Source: JBFMFH01 sp964481395 | GTDB taxonomy: Bacteria; Acidobacteriota; Vicinamibacteria; Vicinamibacterales; JAKQTR01 | Length of the DNA: 24,983 nt | Assembly (NCBI GenBank): GCA_964481395.1 | Contig: CAYZYG010000076.1 | Coordinates: 1 to 24,983, forward strand | Reading direction: 5' to 3' | Shown: one piece after another, positions 19,746 to 24,983 of the stretch | Layout: the number at the start of each line of letters is the position of its first letter | Position numbering within the stretch: the stretch's first letter is position 1 | Made by a program: the position numbers and the translations under genes | Notes under the pieces: model-generated | The model's database searches: none | What the model was told of the DNA's origin: nothing | The model's input: the letters and a program-made list of their open reading frames with translations, nothing else

Positions 19746-20911
19746 GAGCCATCCGCCCTGGCGGCCAGCAGCCGCGTGAGAAGGCGGTCCAGGACCGGAT
19801 ACCCGCCCGGCGTCCCGGGACATGCGGAGGTCGTGGCTGCCCAGAGGGCCTCGGAGAGCTGAATGGCATCGACGGTGGGATCGGCATCAGCCTCGGCCCG
19901 TCGTCTGAGAAACTCTCGAGCCCGATCCCGTGATTGCGTGAACGGCTCCGGTGTCAGTTCTCTGCCGATCGCACAGGCGCTCGAGGCCTCGACCACCTGG
20001 ACGAGCAACTGCCGGGCGCGGCGGATTCGCTCGGTGTTCCTGAGCCGGGGAAGCGTGGGATCCAGCGAGAGCGTCCCGCCCGCAACGGCCACGAGTTCCG
20101 CGATGGCCTCGTCGCCCGGGCGGGTCTTGAGCACGCGTTGGCCCCAGCTCCTCGCAGACGAGTCGTTCCCCAGCGCGAATTCGGCCTGCGCCAGCAGCCC
20201 CCAGACGTCCGGACCCGGGGCGGAAGCGTTCACGGTCCGGAGTTCGGCTGCCGCGTCACCGGGCAGCTTCGCCAGCAGCAGCAGCCTCGCGAGCCTGAGT
20301 CGGGTCTCGACGTCGACCGGGGCGCTGACGCGCAGCTCCGACAGGACCACGCCCGCATCCGCAAGCCGGCCACGCCCGATGAGATACTCCGCGACCTCGA
20401 AGCGCACGGCGGCCCGCTCTTCACGACCCCCGGGCGGCCAGGTGCCATCCGCCGATCGGCGGTAGTAGAGCACGGCTTCGTCGACGTCCCCGAGCATTCG
20501 GGCGGCACGGGCGCGCACGAGGTTGGCCGGACCGCCAGTCGGGCGATCGGCCAGCACGGCGTCCAGGTAGCTGGTCGCTTCGCGCGAACGCCCCGCGTCC
20601 AGCAGCGCGCTCGCCAGCGCCAGTCCGTACTCCGCGTTGCGGCGGTTGAGCGCCAGCGCGGCCCTCAGGCTCACGATGCCGTCGGTGACCCGATCCTCCT
20701 CGACGGCGCGCTGCCCGTCGGCAAAGAGACTCTCGGCGCGGGCCGCCCGGGCATGCTCGAACCGACCGACGATCATCGTCGTCACGGTGAACAGCGCCAC
20801 GAGGAGGGCGGCAATGGCGGCGTACACGCCGGTCGGCTGACCCAGCAGGCTGCCGGCCCGCCCGACGAGCGCCACGACACGATCGGCCAAGGTGCGCACA
20901 GCCCCCATCAT
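19742..20911 (-). CDS. Membrane-anchored TPR-repeat protein
   Basis: 389 aa. One transmembrane helix (about 28-48, GVYAAIAALLVALFTVTTMI) follows a short N-terminal segment. It is followed by a long helical region with TPR-like repeats: AESLFADGQRAVEEDRVTDG, YGLALASALLDAGRSREATS, VRARAARMLGDVDEAVLYYR, RLRLARLLLLAKLPGDAAAE and GLLAQAEFALGNDSSARSWG. No enzymatic motif was recognised. The start is the first of two adjacent ATG codons at 20911. Its stop overlaps the CLC start (ATGA), so the two are translationally coupled and probably act together, for example as an assembly or regulatory partner (inference). A small upstream ORF overlaps its own start the same way. Confidence 0.8.
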   Translation of the reverse strand: MMGAVRTLADRVVALVGRAGSLLGQPTGVYAAIAALLVALFTVTTMIVGRFEHARAARAESLFADGQRAVEEDRVTDGIVSLRAALALNRRNAEYGLALASALLDAGRSREATSYLDAVLADRPTGGPANLVRARAARMLGDVDEAVLYYRRSADGTWPPGGREERAAVRFEVAEYLIGRGRLADAGVVLSELRVSAPVDVETRLRLARLLLLAKLPGDAAAELRTVNASAPGPDVWGLLAQAEFALGNDSSARSWGQRVLKTRPGDEAIAELVAVAGGTLSLDPTLPRLRNTERIRRARQLLVQVVEASSACAIGRELTPEPFTQSRDRAREFLRRRAEADADPTVDAIQLSEALWAATTSACPGTPGGYPVLDRLLTRLLAARADGS

Positions 20912-21081
20912 CCGTCGACCGGGGCGTCTGCGTTGTCGCCCGCACGGGTGCTCGGGGCGTTCATCACAATCCGATTGAGGGACCCGCGCGGGCCACCCAG
21001 GACGGGTCGACCGTCCAGCCTCACGCCGACGGCGGCCGGCAAGCTCAGGGCAATCTCGGTGAAGGCCTTGGTCGCGGGCAT
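20908..21081 (-). CDS. Possible small protein (57 aa) coupled to the TPR gene
   Basis: ATG at 21081, stop TGA at 20908-20910 overlapping the TPR ATG (ATGA arrangement, as at the next junction). The protein starts MPATKAFTEIALSLPAAVGV and ends NADAPVDG. No domain recognised. The nearest purine-rich site (GGAGG) is 13 nt before the ATG, which is too far for a normal ribosome-binding site. The coupling geometry is the main reason to list it; it could equally be non-coding leader. Confidence 0.3.
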   Translation of the reverse strand: MPATKAFTEIALSLPAAVGVRLDGRPVLGGPRGSLNRIVMNAPSTRAGDNADAPVDG

Positions 21082-21151
21082 CGTGGTGAGCGGTCCTCCG
21101 GTCAGCCTACTACACCACGGCGGGTTCCCGCGCCGGGATCCGGCCCGTGTG

Positions 21152-21167
21152 GACGCGCATGCGCGTC
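21152..21167. promoter_or_regulatory. 16-bp perfect palindrome GACGCGCATGCGCGTC
   Basis: Perfect palindrome in the gap between the Kef-type antiporter stop (21203) and the small ORF/TPR/CLC genes, about 70 nt upstream of the ATG at 21081. No T-run follows, so an operator is at least as likely as a terminator. A second short stem, TCTGC / GCAGA, abuts it (21166-21183). Confidence 0.35.
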
Positions 21168-21202
21168 TGCTGCGAACGGCAGACCCGCGCGGCGGGTACG
21201 CG

Positions 21203-22840
21203 TCAGCGGGCCTTTCCGGGCGCGAGACGGGAGACGACCCAGTCGGCAACCTGGTTCGCCCCCTCGAGTTCCATTGAAATCACCTGCGTCGCCCCGGCCC
21301 GGTAGAGCCTCTCGACGTCGGTGGCATACGGACACCGGACGAGAATGTCGAGGCCTCCTGCCTCGGCGTGGGCGGCCCGCACGGCTCGCTCGGCGGCGTT
21401 AGCGTCGTTGATGGCGACCACCAGCAGGCGCGCCGACGCGATGGACAGTTCGTGGAGCACGTCCACGGCCGTCACATCGGCGAGCAGCATCGGCTCGCCC
21501 TCCTGGCTTCCCCGCCGCACGTTGTCCGGGTTGACGTCGAGAATGACGTACGGCGTCTCGATCTCCCGAAGCCGGCGGGCGAGCGTCTGACCCGCGAGCC
21601 CATAGCCGGCAATGACCACGTGGCCTTCGAGCCGCGGTGGCCCGGCATCGCCGACCGTCCGGACACCCAGTTGGAGGTTCAGCCACGGCGTCCGCGCCGC
21701 GCGTGTCGCGAGGCGGGGACCGAATTGCAGCGCCAACGGCGTCAGCACCATCGATGCCACGATGGCGGCCAGCAGGCTCTGTTCCAGCGCCGGCGATACG
21801 AGGCTCGTGCCCGATGCCGCCGTCAGCAACACGAACGAGAACTCCCCGATCTGGCAGAGCGCGGCAGCCGTCAGGATTCCGATGCTCAACGGCAGACGCA
21901 GCAGGAGGGCCGTCACCAGCACGACAACGAACTTCCCGACGAGAACGGCGACGAGCAGCGCGTCAATCGTGGCGAATTGGTCGCGGATGGCCCCGAGGTC
22001 GAGCAGCATGCCCACCGACACCATGAACAGGCTGGCCAGCACCTCCCGCGCCGGAATGAGGTCCGAGAGGGCCTGGTGCCGGAACTCGCTGCCCGCCACG
22101 ACCAGGCCTGCCAGGAACGCGCCGAGGGCGAGCGAGATGCCAGCCGACGACACGGCCCAGGCCGTGCCGAAGCAGATGAGGAACACCGTGAGGATGAACA
22201 GGTCGCGTTCGCGCGTCGCGGCGACCGCCCGCAGGAGCTTCGGCACCACCAGTCTGGCCGCAATCAGCACGAGGGCGAGAACGGCCACGGATACCAGCGT
22301 TGCCCGGAGCACCCCGCCCTCAGGAGCACGCTCGCCCGCCAGAAAGGGCACGACCACCATCATCGGCACGACGGCGAGGTCCTGGAACACCAGGATGCCC
22401 AGCGCGAGGCGGCCGTGCGGCGCGTCGATCTCGCCCCGCGCGGCGAGCCCGCGAAGGACGATCGCCGTACTCGACACGCTGACGACGAACCCGAGGAAGA
22501 TGCCGGTCTGCAGGGGCAGGTCGAAGCCGACGGCGACCAGTGTGGTCAGCGCGGCGGTGACCCCGACCTGGATCATCCCGCCCACGAGAACGGCCTTCCA
22601 GATCAGCCTGAGGCGTTCGAGCGACAGTTCGAGGCCGATTCCAAACAGCAGCAGGACCACGCCCACCTCGGCCAGGTGCTCGATCGCCTCCGTGTCCTTG
22701 ACGATGCCGAGCGCGCCGGGACCGGCCAGCACGCCCGTAGCGATCAGGCCGGCGATGGTCGGCACACCGATGCGGCGCAGCACGGCCACCACGAGGACGG
22801 CCGCGGCCAGGACGATGACGAGTTCTCCCAGTAGCGCCAT
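21203..22840 (-). CDS. Kef-type K+/H+ antiporter (CPA2) with C-terminal TrkA-N domain
   Basis: 545 aa from the ATG at 22840, chosen because it begins the first transmembrane helix; upstream frame is Arg/Ser-rich and not membrane-like. About 12 transmembrane helices make a Na+/H+-exchanger fold (CPA2). Conserved strings include GYLLxGxxxGP-like IAGLIATGVLAGPGALGI, LLLFGIGLELS, SVSSTAIVLRGL, LGILVFQDLAVVPMM and GAFLAGLVVAGSEFRHQ. A cytosolic Rossmann TrkA-N/RCK domain begins at about residue 407 with the nucleotide motif GYGLAG (412-417) and the acidic tip ILDVNPDN. No TrkA-C domain follows, a common variant. Role: K+ or Na+ efflux in exchange for H+, gated by NAD(H)/nucleotide. Weak ribosome-binding signal. 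Divergent from the HEAT-like gene. Confidence 0.92.
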   Translation of the reverse strand: MALLGELVIVLAAAVLVVAVLRRIGVPTIAGLIATGVLAGPGALGIVKDTEAIEHLAEVGVVLLLFGIGLELSLERLRLIWKAVLVGGMIQVGVTAALTTLVAVGFDLPLQTGIFLGFVVSVSSTAIVLRGLAARGEIDAPHGRLALGILVFQDLAVVPMMVVVPFLAGERAPEGGVLRATLVSVAVLALVLIAARLVVPKLLRAVAATRERDLFILTVFLICFGTAWAVSSAGISLALGAFLAGLVVAGSEFRHQALSDLIPAREVLASLFMVSVGMLLDLGAIRDQFATIDALLVAVLVGKFVVVLVTALLLRLPLSIGILTAAALCQIGEFSFVLLTAASGTSLVSPALEQSLLAAIVASMVLTPLALQFGPRLATRAARTPWLNLQLGVRTVGDAGPPRLEGHVVIAGYGLAGQTLARRLREIETPYVILDVNPDNVRRGSQEGEPMLLADVTAVDVLHELSIASARLLVVAINDANAAERAVRAAHAEAGGLDILVRCPYATDVERLYRAGATQVISMELEGANQVADWVVSRLAPGKAR

Positions 22841-22958
22841 GGCGTGCGTGTGATCTCTCTCGGCCGGGGTGCGGAGCCGACTCAGAGATTGTAGTCGGCC
22901 GGCCCGATTCCGGATCCGCTTCGTCGTCAGCTGGCGTGCGAAAACACCTGCAGCCCGG

Positions 22959-22964
22959 TAGACT
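22959..22964 (+). promoter_or_regulatory. Putative -10 box (TAGACT) for leaderless HEAT-like gene
   Basis: TAGACT (4/6 to TATAAT, TANNNT form) ends 6 nt before the ATG at 22971, so the transcript would start at the start codon. The -35 region (about 22936-22941, GTGCGA) is poor. Confidence 0.35.
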
Positions 22965-22970
22965 GGGGCC

Positions 22971-23516
22971 ATGGCCGACACCGCACTCGTGGCCGACGCG
23001 CTGCAGCGGGAAGACGCCACCGCGATTCTGTCGCTCGCGCGCCAGCGGGCGGGACCGGTGATCCGGTACCTGAATGGCCGACTCTACTCGGCCGATGACC
23101 ACGAGAAATGGCGCGCGGTCCGCGCCCTCGGCATGGTGGTTGGCGAGCCTGGCCTGCTGAGCGATGCGAAAGTCGAGGACCTGCTGCAGCGCTTTCTGTG
23201 GGCGCTGAACGACGAATCAGGAGCGGTGCCGTTTGGCGTGCCCGAAGCGGTCGGCGAGGTGCTCGCCGTTCGGCCAAGGTTCCGCGGTCAGGTGCTGCCC
23301 GTCCTCTGCGGCATGCTGACCGAGGACGACACGTATCAGACCGGGCCGATCGAGCGCGGGATCTACTGGGCAATCGGGCGGATCGGCGCGGATGTCCTGC
23401 GCCACTGTCCCGACATCCGCGACGTCGTCGCCAGCGCCGCCGACCGGCATCCCGATCCGGACACGCGCGCAACGGCCGCCGCAGCCCTGGCCGCGCTCGG
23501 CGACGCTCGTCGCTGA
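22971..23516 (+). CDS. HEAT-repeat-like protein, DVU0298 family
   Basis: 181 aa, cytosolic, all-helical. EKWRAVRALGMVVGE, LLQRFLWALNDESGAVPFG, VPEAVGEVLAVRPRFRGQVL and RGIYWAIGRIGADVL look like HEAT/PBS-lyase-like helical pairs. The phrase 'NDESG....PEAxGEI/V' recalls the DVU0298 family of small HEAT proteins from sulfate reducers and other anaerobes; that name is from memory and not confirmed. No catalytic residues seen, so a scaffold role is likely. No Shine-Dalgarno before the ATG; see the adjacent -10-like box. Divergent from the Kef antiporter, sharing a 130-bp promoter region. Confidence 0.78.
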   Translation: MADTALVADALQREDATAILSLARQRAGPVIRYLNGRLYSADDHEKWRAVRALGMVVGEPGLLSDAKVEDLLQRFLWALNDESGAVPFGVPEAVGEVLAVRPRFRGQVLPVLCGMLTEDDTYQTGPIERGIYWAIGRIGADVLRHCPDIRDVVASAADRHPDPDTRATAAAALAALGDARR

Positions 23517-23525
23517 TGCGCACGT

Positions 23526-23563
23526 TGTCGGGAGTCGCGATTCGGGATTCGGGATTCGACGGC
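23526..23563. repeat. Heptanucleotide-period simple repeat (GGGATTC units)
   Basis: Units GGGAGTC, GCGATTC, GGGATTC, GGGATTC follow the stop of the HEAT-like gene by about 10 bp. Same 7-bp periodicity as the other gene-end tracts. Confidence 0.65.
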
Positions 23564-23576
23564 TCAGGGCGCACCG

Positions 23577-23632
23577 GGTTCACACCCTCGTCTAGCCCGG
23601 CCGCAGGCCGCGGCGCGGTTCGTCTGTGAACC
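23577..23632. repeat. Inverted repeat GGTTCACA / TGTGAACC
   Basis: Perfect 8-bp inverted repeat with arms at 23577-23584 and 23625-23632 around a 40-nt GC-rich interior that itself contains GCCGC-AG-GCCGCGGC. It lies between two convergent genes. It may be a dispersed palindrome or part of a transcription end site; a GGTTCAC string also occurs at 3701-3707, 8151-8157 and, in the same plus orientation, at 11987-11993. Confidence 0.4.
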
Positions 23633-23736
23633 TTTGGGGGATCCGCGCGTGTCACCGTCTCGGCGCGGTCGGCCCGCCTGCGCCTTTCAGGGCTACGGCG
23701 CGGCAAGCTCACCGCGTCCTACCGGGAAATCGACGG

Positions 23737-23785
23737 GGGACCGGGGACATCCACAACCGGCCCCCGATCCCCGATCCCCGGTCCC
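23737..23785 (-). terminator. Long hairpin at the 3' end of the S9 peptidase gene
   Basis: Perfect 11-bp inverted repeat GGGACCGGGGA (23737-23747) and TCCCCGGTCCC (23775-23785). The loop contains CCCCGAT heptamer units. On the minus strand the hairpin begins 3 nt after the peptidase stop codon (23789-23791). No T-run, so termination without Rho is uncertain. Confidence 0.5.
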
Positions 23786-23788
23786 TGT

Positions 23789-24983
23789 TTACTGCTTCGC
23801 TCCTGCTTCCTGTTTCATCGCCGCCGCCACGGCATCCGTGTTCCACGCCGGCGGCGTTGCGCCCGCCAGGTGCTGCAGGAAGAAGTCGAACCGCTTCCGC
23901 TCGCCGTATTCGCCGCCGGATCCGTGGCCCGCACCGGGAATCACGAGCAGGTCGAACGTCTTGCCGGCCTTGATGAGCGCGTTCACGACCTGCATGGTCG
24001 ACGAGGGATCCACGTTGGTGTCGAGTTCGCCCACCACCAGCAGGACGCGTCCCTGCAGCCGGTGGGCGTTGTCGACGTTCGAAGACGCGGCGTAGTGCGG
24101 CCCGATCGGCCAGCCCATCCACTGCTCGTTCCACCAGATCTTGTCCATGCGGTTGTCGTGGCACCCCACGGCCGATACCGCCGCCTTGTAGAACTCGGGG
24201 TGGAACAGGAGTGCCCCGAGGGAGTTCTGCCCGCCGGCCGAGGTGCCGTAGATGCCGACGCGGCTGATGTCGTACCAGGGGTACTTCGCCGCCGCGGCCT
24301 TGTGCCAGAGGATGCGATCGGGGAACCCGGCGTCCTTGATGTTCATCCACGCGACGTCGTGGAAGGCCTTGGACCGGTTCGACGTGCCCATCCCGTCGAT
24401 CTGCACCACGATGAAGCCCATCTCGGCCTGGGCCATCATCTGGTTGAAGGCACCGAACGATTTCGGCACGAACGAGCTGTGCGGCCCCGCGTAGATGTTC
24501 TCGATCACGGGATACTTCTTCCGCGCGTCGAACGTCGTCGGCCGGTAGATGACGCCCCAGATGTCGGTCTTGCCGTCCCGGCCCGGCGCGACGAACACCT
24601 CAGGGGGTCGCCAGCCGGCTTTCTGGAGCCCCGCCAGGTCGCCGCGCTCCAGTTCCGCAACGAGCGACCCGTCCTCGGCTCGCCGCAGCTCCGAGACAGG
24701 CGCCATGTCGACGCGCGAGTAGGTGTCGACGTAGTACGTCATGTCGGACGAGAAGTTGACGGTGTGGGTGGCGTCGGCCTGGGTCAGTCGGACCAGGCCC
24801 GTGCCATCGAGATTGGCGCGGAAGTAGTGGACGAAGTAGGGGTCCTTGCCCGCGTCCATGCCGCTGGCGCTGAACCAGACCTGGCGCTTCTCCGCGTCGA
24901 CTTTCGACACCCCGCGCACGACCCACTCGCCCTTCGTGATCTGGTGCTTCACCGCGCCCGTCGCGCCGTCGATGAGGTAGAGG
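23789..24983 (-). CDS. S9 prolyl oligopeptidase / dipeptidyl-peptidase-IV-like protein (3' part)
   Basis: About 397 codons are visible; the frame is open to the right edge, where it reads LYLIDGATGAVKHQ, so the true start is outside the window. The visible part covers the last blades of the DPP-IV N-terminal propeller (YVDTYSRVDMAPVSEL) and the complete alpha/beta-hydrolase domain. The catalytic triad is intact: GTSAGG (Ser codon at 24239-24241), GELDTNVDP (Asp) and GAGHG (His). VENIYAGPHSSFVPKSF and IDGMGTSNRSKAFHD are typical DPP-IV strings. Probable role: secreted or periplasmic release of X-Pro/X-Ala dipeptides; localisation cannot be judged without the N terminus. It ends directly before a strong hairpin. 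Confidence 0.93.
   Translation of the reverse strand, partial: LYLIDGATGAVKHQITKGEWVVRGVSKVDAEKRQVWFSASGMDAGKDPYFVHYFRANLDGTGLVRLTQADATHTVNFSSDMTYYVDTYSRVDMAPVSELRRAEDGSLVAELERGDLAGLQKAGWRPPEVFVAPGRDGKTDIWGVIYRPTTFDARKKYPVIENIYAGPHSSFVPKSFGAFNQMMAQAEMGFIVVQIDGMGTSNRSKAFHDVAWMNIKDAGFPDRILWHKAAAAKYPWYDISRVGIYGTSAGGQNSLGALLFHPEFYKAAVSAVGCHDNRMDKIWWNEQWMGWPIGPHYAASSNVDNAHRLQGRVLLVVGELDTNVDPSSTMQVVNALIKAGKTFDLLVIPGAGHGSGGEYGERKRFDFFLQHLAGATPPAWNTDAVAAAMKQEAGAKQ

Overview
The window is about 25 kb of GC-rich DNA (about two-thirds G+C by eye). It looks like chromosomal DNA of an Acidobacteriota, quite possibly a Vicinamibacteria-type lineage. The best pointer is the long FtsX/MacB-type permease at 9359-11887, which has the layout of the 'acidobacterial duplicated orphan permease' (ADOP) family. 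Supporting signs are the Asp-box/sortilin-like propeller protein, the PQQ-type propeller, the S9 peptidase and the many exported or membrane proteins. The taxonomic call is inference. I saw no rRNA, tRNA, CRISPR array, transposase, integrase or phage gene.

Left part (1-5.3 kb): two minus-strand genes encode a secreted PQQ-repeat beta-propeller protein and a class I methyltransferase with a signal peptide. They are divergent from a membrane-anchored LuxR-type regulator and a secreted tripeptidyl-aminopeptidase-like alpha/beta hydrolase. Centre-left (5.4-9.3 kb): a large PDZ / multi-TM / GAF / SpoIIE-type PP2C phosphatase is followed by a two-domain VOC (glyoxalase-fold) protein. The VOC gene sits between two copies of a short direct repeat and is followed by a gene-like tail. 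Centre (9.4-14.5 kb), minus strand: the ADOP permease and a secreted Asp-box propeller protein, separated by a strong hairpin.

Right part (14.8-21 kb), all minus strand and tightly packed: TPR membrane protein -> CLC-type chloride channel/transporter (ATGA overlap), then erythromycin-esterase-like lipoprotein -> ABC ATPase -> ABC-2 permease (3-nt gap, then ATGA overlap). The last three read as one operon that could pair an envelope hydrolase with a BcrAB/lantibiotic-immunity-type exporter. Beyond it are a Kef-type CPA2 antiporter with a TrkA-N domain, a divergent HEAT-like protein, and the 3' part of an S9 dipeptidyl-peptidase-IV-like gene that runs off the right edge.

The main non-coding signals are: heptanucleotide-period simple repeats at the 3' ends of several genes, one of which has become the C-terminal tail of the CLC protein; a pair of related elements placed in the same orientation just upstream of two start codons; several genes with no Shine-Dalgarno sequence but a -10-like hexamer 6-8 nt before the start codon (possible leaderless mRNAs); and REP-like palindromes at the left edge. 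No single locus is clearly a wholly new system. The esterase-ABC operon, the 'start-proximal' repeat element and the leaderless pattern are the best candidates for follow-up.
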